Shown here one piece after another: positions 52,568 through 61,650 of a stretch of DNA of 64,000 bases. Origin of the DNA: Bilifractor porci (GTDB lineage: Bacteria > Bacillota > Clostridia > Lachnospirales > Lachnospiraceae); NCBI RefSeq assembly GCF_009696005.1, contig NZ_VUMV01000006.1, forward strand, positions 1-64,000. Reading direction: 5' to 3'. Positions within the stretch are counted from its first letter, which is position 1. Each line of letters starts with the position of its first letter. The notes beneath the pieces were generated by a model, which was not told where the DNA came from, searched no databases, and saw nothing but the letters and a program-made list of their open reading frames with translations. A program made the position numbers and the translations under genes.

Positions 52568-52579
52568 GGGGAGGCAGAC

Positions 52580-53563
52580 ATGACAAAGAAGAAATCCAAA
52601 CTTTTGGGTGATCAGCGGTTCATTGTACTTCTTGTTATTATCGCTCTGATCACAGTTTATGTAATATTCAGTAAGGAATTCCGGAAATATTCCTCCATCC
52701 TCAGTATGCTGGATTTTTCCTACTATGACATTCTGATGGCCATCGGCGTTACATTCCCGCTGATTACGGCAGGCGTTGATCTTTCCATCGGAACCGGAAT
52801 GGTCTGCTACGCGCTGATCGGCGGAACGCTTGTCAGAAATTATAACTGCCCTGTCGCGGTAGCCATGCTGGTCTGCATCCTGCTCGGCTGCGCCATCGGT
52901 CTTCTGAACGGCGTCCTGATCGGAATTATGGGACTTCCGCCATTCCTGGCAACCCTTTGTACCTGCATGATAACACGAGGCATCGGGTCCAGATGCTCCG
53001 CGACTCCCTGGCCGACATTAAAGCAGCCGGGCGGGTGGTTCCACAGTATCTTCAAGCTGACATTCGGATCCGGCAGAGGGGCGTTTAAGTTCCCGATCGG
53101 CATTATCCTGATGGTTATCCTTGTCCTTGTGATGGAATTTGTACTGAATCATACCAAATTCGGACGCTACACCATTGCCATCGGATCCAATAAGGAAGCG
53201 ACGATTCTTTCCGGTATCAATGTAAAGTTCTATCATGTCATGGACTATGTGATCTGCGGTCTCTTCGCGGGACTTGCGGCGATTGCCTATGCGGCTGTTA
53301 CCCCTACGGTTCAGCCGGGAACCGGGGCAGGCCTGGAGCTGGATGCCATCGGCGGTGTATTTGTCGGCGGCGTAGCGGCGACAGGCGGTTACGGATCCAT
53401 TATCGGAACCTTTGCCGGTGTGTTTGTCATTGTTCTTCTGAAGACGGGTCTTCCTTACATCGGCCTGCAGGCAAACTGGCAGCAGATCATCACCGGATTT
53501 GTCCTGATCGGCGCTGTTCTGATTGATATTATCAAGAGAAAAAGAGCGGTGGCGAAACAGTAA
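52580..53563 (+). CDS. Ribose-type sugar ABC transporter permease, second copy in operon
   Basis: The 327-residue RbsC-like permease has GVDLSIGTGMVCYALIGG, MGLPPFLATLCTCMITRGIGS and FVGGVAATGGYGSIIGTFAG. It is clearly distinct from the permease at 50069, and with it probably forms the membrane pore. A GC-rich stem after the gene (53573-53600) separates it from the binding-protein gene. Confidence 0.94.
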   Translation: MTKKKSKLLGDQRFIVLLVIIALITVYVIFSKEFRKYSSILSMLDFSYYDILMAIGVTFPLITAGVDLSIGTGMVCYALIGGTLVRNYNCPVAVAMLVCILLGCAIGLLNGVLIGIMGLPPFLATLCTCMITRGIGSRCSATPWPTLKQPGGWFHSIFKLTFGSGRGAFKFPIGIILMVILVLVMEFVLNHTKFGRYTIAIGSNKEATILSGINVKFYHVMDYVICGLFAGLAAIAYAAVTPTVQPGTGAGLELDAIGGVFVGGVAATGGYGSIIGTFAGVFVIVLLKTGLPYIGLQANWQQIITGFVLIGAVLIDIIKRKRAVAKQ

Positions 53564-53572
53564 ATAAATCTG

Positions 53573-53600
53573 TGTGCCCCGCCTGCGGGGCACAGGGTTT
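53573..53600 (+). terminator. GC-rich terminator-like stem after the second permease
   Basis: TGTGCCCCG (53573-53581) pairs perfectly with CGGGGCACA (53586-53594) around CCTG; GGGTTT follows. The short T-run suggests partial termination. Confidence 0.55.
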
Positions 53601-53657
53601 ACAAATTGTTTAGAAAAAGTTTGTACATAATTTGTTCAAATACTGTTTACAATTTGT
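53601..53657. promoter_or_regulatory. Paired ACAANTTGT palindromes before the binding-protein gene
   Basis: ACAAATTGT (53601-53609) and ACAATTTGT (53649-53657) are perfect 9-bp palindromes within the repeated context GTTTACAAWTTGTTT, 48 bp apart. The second overlaps the -35 of the promoter at 53646-53674, so they look like repressor sites. Confidence 0.45.
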
Positions 53658-53674
53658 TTTCATAATGTTAAAAT
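53646..53674 (+). promoter_or_regulatory. Promoter of the second substrate-binding protein
   Basis: TTTACA (53646-53651), a 17-nt spacer and TAAAAT (53669-53674) precede the gene by about 90 bp. The lipoprotein therefore has its own transcription start. Confidence 0.6.
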
Positions 53675-53766
53675 CAACCACACAACCGAATATGCAGTCC
53701 GTTTAAGAGGAGGACTTCATATAAACAACTACTCAATACTTTTTACCAAAGGAGGAAAGGAACCTT

Positions 53767-55044
53767 ATGAGAAAGAAAGTTATTGCTACACTTCTCAGCA
53801 CCGCAATGGTAGCCAGCATGCTTGCAGCCTGCGGCGGCTCCAGTTCTGCCAGCAGCACATCTGCAGCAAGCTCTGCATCCGGCGCAGCTTCATCCAGCTC
53901 CGCGGCAGAGGCGGCAAGCAGCACATCCAGCGCTTCTTCTGAGTCCGTAGGGACAACAGCCACAAGCGCACCGGCTGAGGAGGTTGCTTCCAGCAGCGCT
54001 GCCGCGTCTGGAGATGACGGCACCGCACAGTTTGACGGACTGAAAGCGAACGAGGCTTATGAGTTCCCGATGCTGGTTAAATCTTTCCAGTCCACCTACT
54101 GGGATGCAGCACAGGAAGGTATGAAAAAAGCAGCTGAGGAGCTGGGTGTTACCTACACCGCACAGGGACCGAATTCCGAGTCTGATATCGCAGACCAGCT
54201 GAACATGCTGAACAGCGCCATCAACAGCAGCCCGAAGGGAATCGGCCTTGCCGCATGCGATACCTCTTCCGTGCTTGACGCCCTGAAGACAGCAGCCAGC
54301 AAGAACATCCCGATCGTAGCATTTGATACCGGTATTGCCGACGCACCGGAAGGCTCGGTTGTCTGCACGGTTGCCACCGACAATACACAGGCCGGAGAGG
54401 TTGCCGCGGAGCATATGTATGACTCCATCAAGGACGAGATCGCCAATGCAGACGGACAGGTCCGCATCGGTGAGGTAAACCAGGATGCAACTGCCCTGAA
54501 CATTCAGCAGCGTGGTCTTGGATTCATCAACAAGATGATCGAACTTATTCAGAAAGACGGCAAGACTGTCAGCGTGGAAGGAAACGAATTCTATGTAAAT
54601 GCGGCAGAAGGCGCAGATACGGGTGATACCGATGTCGTCATCGAAGTTGCCGTTCCGGCACAGACCACTGTTGAGCTCTGCTCCACAGAGGCACAGACCA
54701 TTCTTTCCAAGGATGACACCATCGCAATCTTCGGTTCCAACCAGACTGCAGCAGAAGGCGTTGTTTCCGCTAACTCCAACCTGAGTGTTCTGGGAACAGA
54801 CGTATCCAACGGCGATGTCATCGGTATCGGGTTTGATGCAGGCTCTACCATTAAGGGCGCTATCGAGGATGGTACTCTGCTTGGTGCAGTTACACAGTCT
54901 CCGCTGATGATGGGCTATTATGCTATCTACGCTCTGACCATGGCAGCAAACGGTGACGACCCGGCGGATGTTCCGACCGAAGGTTACTGGTATGATGCCT
55001 CCAACATGAACGATTCCGAGATCGCTCCGAACCTGTACGACTAA
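53767..55044 (+). CDS. Sugar ABC transporter substrate-binding lipoprotein
   Basis: This 425-residue lipoprotein has a signal peptide ending in LAAC (Cys22) and a Ser/Ala/Thr-rich linker to about residue 88. The type 1 periplasmic-binding domain follows, starting YEFPMLVKSFQSTYWDAAQEGMKKAAEELG. It binds the sugar imported by the ATPase and two permeases upstream. A separate promoter and the terminator at 55099-55129 make it a strongly expressed single-gene unit at the operon end. AAAGGAGG precedes the ATG. Confidence 0.93.
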   Translation: MRKKVIATLLSTAMVASMLAACGGSSSASSTSAASSASGAASSSSAAEAASSTSSASSESVGTTATSAPAEEVASSSAAASGDDGTAQFDGLKANEAYEFPMLVKSFQSTYWDAAQEGMKKAAEELGVTYTAQGPNSESDIADQLNMLNSAINSSPKGIGLAACDTSSVLDALKTAASKNIPIVAFDTGIADAPEGSVVCTVATDNTQAGEVAAEHMYDSIKDEIANADGQVRIGEVNQDATALNIQQRGLGFINKMIELIQKDGKTVSVEGNEFYVNAAEGADTGDTDVVIEVAVPAQTTVELCSTEAQTILSKDDTIAIFGSNQTAAEGVVSANSNLSVLGTDVSNGDVIGIGFDAGSTIKGAIEDGTLLGAVTQSPLMMGYYAIYALTMAANGDDPADVPTEGYWYDASNMNDSEIAPNLYD

Positions 55045-55098
55045 AACAGGCCTGGAAGAAATTTCCACTTCATGTTGAGATCAGAATGATAAAAAACA

Positions 55099-55129
55099 GG
55101 GAGAGCAGCCTTCGGGCTGCTCTCTTTCT
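55099..55129 (+). terminator. Intrinsic terminator with TTCG loop after the binding-protein gene
   Basis: GAGAGCAGCC (55101-55110) and GGCTGCTCTC (55115-55124) form a perfect 10-bp stem closed by TTCG and followed by TTTCT. Confidence 0.9.
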
Positions 55130-55181
55130 GCATTCCGTCATTTGGTCCGCTTCAGGCGTCTGTTCCAAAACCCCGGTCTTA

Positions 55182-55210
55182 TTGACGGAAACCGTTCGCA
55201 ACCGTATAAT
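55182..55210 (+). promoter_or_regulatory. Promoter of the flavin reductase gene
   Basis: TTGACG (55182-55187), exactly 17 nt and a perfect TATAAT (55205-55210). ACCGT and ACGGT arms (55201-55217) surround the -10 and may form an operator. Confidence 0.7.
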
Positions 55211-55328
55211 GAACGGTATTAAGCCTGCCTGTAAAACTGTAAAAAAGGAATTTAGTATCTTATATTGTTCCATCAGCGGGCATGGCGGTTTCTTGTATAT
55301 GTTAAATCCGGACAGAAAGGTTTGAAAT

Positions 55329-55934
55329 ATGAAAACCACATTTGAGAAACCCGGTAACTTCCTTTATCCGGTTCCTGCCGTCATGGTTTCCTGTCGGGAC
55401 GATCAGGGAAAACCGAATATCATTACGGTAGCATGGGCAGGAACCGTCTGCTCGGATCCGCCAATGCTTTCCATTTCTGTCCGGAAGTCCAGATACTCCC
55501 ATGAACTGATTCGGAAAACAGGGGTGTTTGTGGTGAATCTGACGACGGAAAAGCTGGTTAAGGCAGCGGATTTCTGCGGCGTACGCTCCGGAAGAGAGGT
55601 GGATAAATTCCGGGAATGCGGCCTGACACCCGGAAAGGGAAAAGTGCTGGACTGCCCGACCATCGAAGAGTCTCCGGTCAGCCTGGAGTGCAGGGTAAAA
55701 CAGGTTCTGGAGCTGGGCAGCCATGATCTGTTTCTGGCAGAGGTGGTCTGTGTGCAGGCAGAGGATCGTTTTCTGGATGAGAAGGGCCGCTTTCATATGG
55801 AAGAGGCCGGTTTGACCGCTTATTCCCACGGAACCTATTACAGTCTTGGGCACGCGCTTGGAACCTTCGGGTTTTCCGTTAAAAAAACCGTGAAAAAACA
55901 AAAGGGAAGGAAGCACCGAAAGGGAAAAAGCTGA
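55329..55934 (+). CDS. Flavin reductase family protein
   Basis: The 201-residue protein has the FMN-binding split-barrel pattern of flavin reductase-like proteins: MVSCRDDQGKPNIITVAWAGTVCSDPPMLSISVRKSRYS and TGVFVVNLTTEKLVKAADFCG, then HDLFLAEVV. It probably binds FMN and passes electrons to an unknown partner in the cytoplasm. The last 20 residues are very basic (KKTVKKQKGRKHRKGK), an extension beyond the fold. It has its own strong promoter, and nothing nearby gives an obvious partner. Confidence 0.88.
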   Translation: MKTTFEKPGNFLYPVPAVMVSCRDDQGKPNIITVAWAGTVCSDPPMLSISVRKSRYSHELIRKTGVFVVNLTTEKLVKAADFCGVRSGREVDKFRECGLTPGKGKVLDCPTIEESPVSLECRVKQVLELGSHDLFLAEVVCVQAEDRFLDEKGRFHMEEAGLTAYSHGTYYSLGHALGTFGFSVKKTVKKQKGRKHRKGKS

Positions 55935-56004
55935 AATTTCTGCGGCAGGCGGTGCAGGTGGAAAAAGGTATTTTGGGCATACTGAGAAAGGCGGATAACG
56001 GCAG

Positions 56005-56997
56005 ATGCAGAAAGAAAACGCAGAACAATATAAGATCTGGAGCAGGCCGGGCATTGTCTGTCTGACCGCGGTATTCTGCAATTTTCTCTGGGGAAGCGCG
56101 TTCCCCTGCATAAAAGCAGGCTATCAGCTGTTTCAGATCTCCGGAACGGATGCCGCCGGCCGCATCCTGTTTGCAGGGGTAAGATTTGCGCTGGCCGGTG
56201 TGCTGGTTATCCTGGCGGGAAGCCTGATAAAGAGGCGGTTTCTCCATCCGGTCCGATCCTCCGTCCGTCCGGTCCTCGTTCTCATGTTTTTTCAGACAAT
56301 TCTGCAGTATGTCCTGTTTTACAGCGGGCTTGCCAGGGCTTCCGGGGTCAGTTCCGCCATTATTGAATCCTCCAATATTTTTCTCACAATCTTTACCGCT
56401 GTTTTTCTCTTTCATTACGAGAAAATGACAGGCAGGAAGCTCATCGGAAGCATCATCGGTTTTCTGGGAGTCCTTCTGGTTCAGCTTCCGGGAGCCGGGG
56501 GCAGCTTTGGCTTCACGCTGACAGGAGAGGGCTTCATCCTGCTATCGGCTTTCAGCGCCGCTCTTTCCTCCGGGTTTATCAAAAAATTCAGCCGGACGGA
56601 GGATCCGGTCATGCTGAGCGGCTGGCAGTTCCTTCTGGGAGGGCTGGTCCTCGCCGTGTCCGGCTTTGCGAGAGGCGGAAGGCTGGTGCCTTTGTCCGGC
56701 TATGCCTGGCTTCTGCTCTTGTATATGGCGTTTATTTCCGCGGCAGCCTACACCCTTTACAGTATTCTGCTGAAATACAATCCGGTCAGCCGGATTGCCG
56801 TCTACAATTTCTCCAACCCGTTGTTCGGTGTGCTTCTCTCCGCGCTGATATTGGGAGAAAAAAATCAGGCCTTCAGCCTGTCCGGTCTTCTGGCACTGTT
56901 TCTGGTATCTGTCGGAATTATTATCGTGAACAGATCGGGAGGAAACGGGGCAGGAGGCCGTCAGGAAAAATCAGAGAACAGGAAAGCTTATGAGTGA
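56005..56997 (+). CDS. EamA/DMT-family transporter
   Basis: This 330-residue membrane protein has ten hydrophobic helices in two similar halves, the two EamA repeats. The first starts VFCNFLWGSAFPCIKAGY and the second EGFILLSAFSAALSSGFIKKF. Family members export metabolites or amino acids. The substrate cannot be told. The stop overlaps the start of the helicase gene by 8 nt, suggesting co-translation. Confidence 0.9.
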   Translation: MQKENAEQYKIWSRPGIVCLTAVFCNFLWGSAFPCIKAGYQLFQISGTDAAGRILFAGVRFALAGVLVILAGSLIKRRFLHPVRSSVRPVLVLMFFQTILQYVLFYSGLARASGVSSAIIESSNIFLTIFTAVFLFHYEKMTGRKLIGSIIGFLGVLLVQLPGAGGSFGFTLTGEGFILLSAFSAALSSGFIKKFSRTEDPVMLSGWQFLLGGLVLAVSGFARGGRLVPLSGYAWLLLLYMAFISAAAYTLYSILLKYNPVSRIAVYNFSNPLFGVLLSALILGEKNQAFSLSGLLALFLVSVGIIIVNRSGGNGAGGRQEKSENRKAYE

Positions 56998-58657
56998 CAA
57001 GAAAAAATCATACCCATACTGGCGTACAAAAAAATACAACAGGGGAAAACAGAGAAAAAAACAGGAAAAGCGGCTGAAGCAGGAGAGGCTTCGCCAGCTG
57101 TTTAACGAAACCCTCCTCCAGAATCCGGTGGAGATGTACCCGGAGGCAAGAGAACTGCACCGGCATTTCATTCTGCATGTGGGGGAGACGAACACAGGAA
57201 AGACTTACGAGGCGCTTCAGGATCTTGCCGGAGCAGAGAGCGGACTTTATCTGGCACCCCTTCGCCTTCTTGCCCTGGAGGTGCAGGAAAGGCTGCTGGC
57301 GGAGGGAGTGGAATGCTCCATGACGACAGGAGAAGAGGATGATTACCGGATCGGCGCGCATCATCTTTCCTGTACGGTGGAAAAAATGGACAGCGCCGGA
57401 CAGTTTGGCGTAGGCCCGAAAGTGGCGGTGATCGACGAGGCGCAGATGCTGCAGGATCCGGACCGGGGATGGGCCTGGCTGAAGGCAATCCTGGGTCTCG
57501 CCTGTGAGAGAATTCATGTCTGCATGTCACCGAACGCGGAGCTGGTAGTGGAAAAGCTGATAGATATGTGCGGCGATACCTGGGAGGTTGTGCGGCACAC
57601 CAGGGATGTCCCGCTCCGGATGGAAAACCGCCAGTTCCAGTTTCCGGGCGGTGTGCAGCAGCACGATGCGCTTGTGGTCTTTTCCAAGAAAAAAGTGCTG
57701 TCGGTAGCATCCGAACTGGAAAAACACGGGATAAAAACAAGTGTGATTTACGGCGCGCTGCCCTATTCGGTCCGTAAGGACGAAATGCGCAAATTCTTGG
57801 AGGGAGAGAGCAGCGTAGTGGTCTGCACGGATGCCATTGGGATGGGGATGAATCTTCCCATCCGGAGAGTGGTCTTTCTGGAATCGGAAAAATTTGACGG
57901 CAGGGACATGCGTCCGCTCTCCATGTCGGAGGTCAAGCAGATTGCCGGGCGTGCCGGGCGGAAGGGACAGTTTGATGAAGGCCTGGTGAATGCTCTTTCC
58001 GATAAGAAGCGGATCCGCAGGCTGCTGACCGGGCAGTATCAGCCGATGAAATACGCGGTGATGCAGATGCCGCAGTCCCTCGTCGATCTGGATATGCCCC
58101 TCTCCGAGATTATCACCAACTGGATGAAGGTGCAGGACACGGAATTTCTTCGGAAGGCGGACATGCGGACGCAGCTGTCACTTGCAAGAATTCTGGAAAA
58201 ACCGGAATTTGCCACTTTTATGCTGGACAAGGATACGCAGCTGGCTCTGGTTAACATTCCCTTTGACTCTCGTGATCACCGGCTTCTGCAGATGTGGAAA
58301 AATCTGATTCTGGATTATTATTCGGAAAAACCGATGCGTAAATTTGTGCCGGTTCTTCACCGGAAGTCAACGCTGGAGGATTTGGAAGAAATTTACAGAG
58401 AGTGCGATCTGGTATTCAGCTTTGTCCGGACCGTGCAGTACACAGAAGAGGATCTGGCCCGCCTGGTCTCCCGAAAGAAGGAGAGAGTGGCCGCCATGAT
58501 CATGCAGAAGCTTAGCAATAAAAATTTTACAAGAACCTGCCGCCAGTGCGGGAAGCCCCTTTACTGGAATTATCCTTTCAGCATCTGCCAGGACTGTTTT
58601 CAGAAGAACCGCAGAAAAAAGTGGGATGATGAAGACTGGGAGGATTATCAGGACTAA
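56990..58657 (+). CDS. Suv3-like superfamily 2 RNA helicase
   Basis: The 555-residue protein resembles Suv3, the ATP-dependent RNA helicase of the mitochondrial degradosome. A Lys/Arg-rich N-terminal 40 residues precede the core. Walker A is GETNTGKT (65-72) in the Suv3-type context HVGETNTGKTYEAL; Walker B is DEAQML (149-154). Motif IV-VI segments include VIYGALPYSVRKDEM, TDAIGMGMNLPIRRVVF and QIAGRAGRKG. The C-terminus carries a CRQCGKPLYWNYPFSICQDC zinc ribbon not expected in Suv3 itself. It probably unwinds RNA in turnover. It is translationally linked to an EamA transporter and followed 14 bp later by an LCP gene. Confidence 0.87.
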   Translation: MSDKKKSYPYWRTKKYNRGKQRKKQEKRLKQERLRQLFNETLLQNPVEMYPEARELHRHFILHVGETNTGKTYEALQDLAGAESGLYLAPLRLLALEVQERLLAEGVECSMTTGEEDDYRIGAHHLSCTVEKMDSAGQFGVGPKVAVIDEAQMLQDPDRGWAWLKAILGLACERIHVCMSPNAELVVEKLIDMCGDTWEVVRHTRDVPLRMENRQFQFPGGVQQHDALVVFSKKKVLSVASELEKHGIKTSVIYGALPYSVRKDEMRKFLEGESSVVVCTDAIGMGMNLPIRRVVFLESEKFDGRDMRPLSMSEVKQIAGRAGRKGQFDEGLVNALSDKKRIRRLLTGQYQPMKYAVMQMPQSLVDLDMPLSEIITNWMKVQDTEFLRKADMRTQLSLARILEKPEFATFMLDKDTQLALVNIPFDSRDHRLLQMWKNLILDYYSEKPMRKFVPVLHRKSTLEDLEEIYRECDLVFSFVRTVQYTEEDLARLVSRKKERVAAMIMQKLSNKNFTRTCRQCGKPLYWNYPFSICQDCFQKNRRKKWDDEDWEDYQD

Positions 58658-58671
58658 AGCGGAGGAGTTTT

Positions 58672-59958
58672 ATGAACAGACGACGCAGAAACAGAGACCT
58701 GTATGACGACAGCCGGTATTATGACGATTATGAGAGCGGGTCCGCCGACAGTGATGAGTATTACGACGACTACCCGGACGACTACATAGGAAGCCACAAG
58801 AAACCGAAGAAAAGCAGTTCCCGCAGCCGCTATGAGGACAACCGCCCATATGATGACGGTTATTACCGCGGAGGCTCAGGCCGTTATGATGACCGTTATG
58901 CGGATGACTATGCCTACGGGCCAGAGGACTATGACAGGGATTATGCGCCCCGCCGGCGTCCGAAGAAGAAAAAAAAGAAAAAACGCCATCCGGTCCGGCG
59001 GTTCTTCCGCGGCCTGCTGCTGATCCTCCTCGCCGTTATCATCGCTGTTTCACTTCTGATGTTTTTGGCACTCAGTAAAGTCAACCATGTGGACCCGGTG
59101 GCGGACAAAGCAGCGGATGACAACACAGCCGCGGACGGATACGGCACCGTGTCAGACGCCTCGGTGACGAATATCCTCCTGATCGGTCAGGATGCCCGGT
59201 CGGGCGAGACACAGACCAGATCCGACAGTATGATCATCTGCAGCATCAATATGAAAACAAAACAGGTAGTTCTGACCTCCCTGATGCGTGATATGTATGT
59301 GGCAATCCCCGGTTACGGGTACGACAAACTGAATGCCGCCTATGCCTATGGCGGAATGGAACTTCTGGACACAGCAATTCAGGAAGATTTCGGCATAGAT
59401 ATCAACGGGAATGTGGAGGTGGGCCTGGAGGCATTTCTGGAAAGCATGCTTGCCGTCGGCGATCTGGACATTGATCTGACGCAGGAAGAGGCGGATTATC
59501 TGAACGCGCATCCGGATCTCGGAATGTCCACCGATCCGGAGGAAGGCGGTACGGCAGAGACATGGAATCTGACTGCCGGCACAAATACCATGACATCCTC
59601 CCAGCTTCTTGCCTACTGTCGCATGCGGTATGTGGGAAATTCAGACTGGGACCGCACCCGGAGGCAACGGACGGTACTAACAGCCGCTATTGCGAAATTC
59701 AAAAAAAGCAGTCCGCTGAAACAGTACAGCATTATCAGCTCTGCGGCGCCAAGTATTACCACGGATATCACGGATCCGAACCTGCTGATGGATCTGTTTA
59801 AGGGACTGTACTGCAACGGGAATATGGTGAATTACCAGATTCCCGTAGAGGGCACTTACTACGCGGATAATATAGACGGCGCGGACGTGCTGGTGCCGGA
59901 TATGGATGCGAACAGCGTCTATCTGAAGAATTACATTTACGGAGAGGAAACCTCCTGA
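58672..59958 (+). CDS. LytR-CpsA-Psr family protein
   Basis: The 428-residue LCP protein attaches wall polymers such as teichoic acids or capsule to peptidoglycan on the outer face of the membrane. Residues 1-95 are cytoplasmic and extraordinarily rich in Asp, Tyr, Arg and Gly. A run of nine Lys or Arg residues and then one membrane helix (114-134) follow. The LCP core has NILLIGQDARSGETQTRSDSMIICSIN (phosphate-binding Asp and Arg), SLMRDMYVAIPGYGYDKLNAAYAYGG, and RMRYVGNSDWDRTRRQRTVL. AGGAG precedes the ATG. Confidence 0.92.
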   Translation: MNRRRRNRDLYDDSRYYDDYESGSADSDEYYDDYPDDYIGSHKKPKKSSSRSRYEDNRPYDDGYYRGGSGRYDDRYADDYAYGPEDYDRDYAPRRRPKKKKKKKRHPVRRFFRGLLLILLAVIIAVSLLMFLALSKVNHVDPVADKAADDNTAADGYGTVSDASVTNILLIGQDARSGETQTRSDSMIICSINMKTKQVVLTSLMRDMYVAIPGYGYDKLNAAYAYGGMELLDTAIQEDFGIDINGNVEVGLEAFLESMLAVGDLDIDLTQEEADYLNAHPDLGMSTDPEEGGTAETWNLTAGTNTMTSSQLLAYCRMRYVGNSDWDRTRRQRTVLTAAIAKFKKSSPLKQYSIISSAAPSITTDITDPNLLMDLFKGLYCNGNMVNYQIPVEGTYYADNIDGADVLVPDMDANSVYLKNYIYGEETS

Positions 59959-59966
59959 GCAGCTTT

Positions 59967-60443
59967 ATGGGAAAATGTAAAAAAATATTTACCCTGCTGG
60001 CCATCCTTTGGATGGCCGCCATCTTTTTCTTTTCTTCGCGGAACGCGGACGAATCTACCGCCCAGAGCAACCGCGCGGGGATGCTGGCCGGTCATCTGTT
60101 CGTCCGGGATTTTGACAGCTGGACAGAGCAGGAGCAGCTGGATTTTGCAAAGAAAATCGATCATCCGGTCAGAAAAACAGCGCATGCGTCCGAGTATGCG
60201 CTGTTGGGAATGCTGCTGTTTGGCTCTATGACCGGCACACGGAGAATAAGAATGGGTTATGCCTGGCTGGCCGCCTCCTGTTATGCCGCGACGGATGAGT
60301 TTCACCAGCTGTTTGTGCCCGGACGCAGCTGCCAGTTCACGGATGTCTGCATCGACAGCGGCGGGGCCGCCCTCGGAATCCTTGTGGCGGCAGGAGTTTC
60401 GCTCCTGGTTTTCAGAATCCGGGAGTGGAGGTCACAGAACTAA
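59967..60443 (+). CDS. VanZ-like family membrane protein
   Basis: This 158-residue protein has four hydrophobic helices and the VanZ-family signatures FFFSSRNADEST near the start, RKTAHASEYALLGMLL, and TDEFHQLFVPGRSCQFTDVCIDSGGAALG. VanZ homologues are linked to teicoplanin tolerance but most have unknown cell-envelope roles. It lies 8 bp after the LCP gene and is convergent with the DUF4349-type lipoprotein gene, 5 bp away. Confidence 0.9.
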   Translation: MGKCKKIFTLLAILWMAAIFFFSSRNADESTAQSNRAGMLAGHLFVRDFDSWTEQEQLDFAKKIDHPVRKTAHASEYALLGMLLFGSMTGTRRIRMGYAWLAASCYAATDEFHQLFVPGRSCQFTDVCIDSGGAALGILVAAGVSLLVFRIREWRSQN

Positions 60444-60448
60444 TAACT

Positions 60449-61456
60449 TCAGGAGTCTTTCCGGTCTTCGGGCTGTCCGGTCTTTGGCCCCTCTTTTTTT
60501 CTCTTCTTCTTTTTACGGATGACCAGGACAACTATCGCGGCAGCCGCCGCTGTAACCAGAACCGGTATCAGATAGATCAGTACAATCAGCAGATTTTTGA
60601 AAAAGTTTGCAAATCCCTTCCAGCTGTTCTGGAATGCCTCGGAAATCCTTTCGATATATTTCTGTTCCTTAACGGAAGTGGAATATTTTTTAACCTCTTC
60701 GATGCTCACATTCACCGTGGAATAGGCAATGTCCGTGTCCATGTCGGAAATATCGGTGTTAATCTGGTTCAGCTGGGTTTCCACTTCGGTCAGTCTGGAC
60801 TCCACGGAAATCATATCCTCAATCGTTTCCGCCTTTTCCATCATTTCCGTCAGCCTGTCCGCCTCGATCTGCAGCGCCTCTTTGCGCTTTTGTGTGTCTG
60901 AATACTTTTTGCTGATGTTCTCCGTGCTGAGGGATTTATTCATAACTTTTCCATAATCACACAGAGAATCCAGAAAGCCCTGAAATTCTGCCGAGGGAAT
61001 CCGCAGAGACAGGTAGGCGGATCGTGTGGAAGAATCGGAGGAGGCATCCTCCTGATACCAGCTGTAGTCATAATCCGATTCCGACTCACTCTCAATAAAA
61101 CCGCCGAGGGACGCGGCGCCCTGATGTATTTTCTTCAGAGTAACGTCATACTCCAGTGTCTGCAGAGACACATCCGCGCTGTAAATCAGTTTGTCCGCGG
61201 AAACAGAGCCGCTCTCCGAGACAGCTGCGCCGGATGGATTTTCGGAGGCAGAAGAGTCAGGCGCGGTCTCCCCGGAGGCTGTTTCATCTGCAGCGGTGTC
61301 ATCGGCTGCATCTGCATCCATCGCGCCGGAGGTCCGGAAAGAATCATAGCCGGAAGCCGGAGATGTACTTTTTGAGGAACTGCCGCAGCCCGAAATGCAC
61401 GACAATGCGATTACGCTGCAGAGCAGCAGAACAGAGACTGTAAACCTTTTTGCCAT
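60449..61456 (-). CDS. DUF4349-type membrane-anchored lipoprotein
   Basis: The 335-residue protein has a lipoprotein signal peptide (lipobox SGC near residue 23) and a Ser/Ala/Asp-rich linker. A DUF4349-like region follows (about 85-290: KLIYSADVSLQTLEYDVTLKKIHQGAASLGGFIESES, then the coiled coil EALQIEADRLTEMMEKAETIEDMISVESRLTEVETQLNQI). A C-terminal membrane helix (LIVLIYLIPVLVTAAAAAIVVLVI) and a Lys-rich tail close the protein. The surface domain is thus held at both ends. Function is unknown. The start at 61456 suits the signal peptide; the frame is open to 61615 but those residues add nothing. Confidence 0.85.
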   Translation of the reverse strand: MAKRFTVSVLLLCSVIALSCISGCGSSSKSTSPASGYDSFRTSGAMDADAADDTAADETASGETAPDSSASENPSGAAVSESGSVSADKLIYSADVSLQTLEYDVTLKKIHQGAASLGGFIESESESDYDYSWYQEDASSDSSTRSAYLSLRIPSAEFQGFLDSLCDYGKVMNKSLSTENISKKYSDTQKRKEALQIEADRLTEMMEKAETIEDMISVESRLTEVETQLNQINTDISDMDTDIAYSTVNVSIEEVKKYSTSVKEQKYIERISEAFQNSWKGFANFFKNLLIVLIYLIPVLVTAAAAAIVVLVIRKKKKRKKEGPKTGQPEDRKDS

Positions 61457-61586
61457 TGAGTCACCTGCCTTTCTGAATATGGGAAAAATTTTACCGATTG
61501 CTTTTATTATTTCAGCTCTAATTTTATATAAATTCAGATATAATAGCAATCTGTATTTATTTGACAGATCGTAAAGCAAAAAAGAA

Positions 61587-61631
61587 CAAAAAAAGAGGAT
61601 GCCGCATCTCCTCATATAGGCGGCATCCTCT
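61587..61631 (-). terminator. Intrinsic terminator of the second UroD-superfamily gene
   Basis: AGAGGATGCCGC (61594-61605) and GCGGCATCCTCT (61620-61631) form a perfect 12-bp stem. On the minus strand it ends in a run of seven T. Confidence 0.9.
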
Positions 61632-61650
61632 TCTGAACATTCACATGGAT

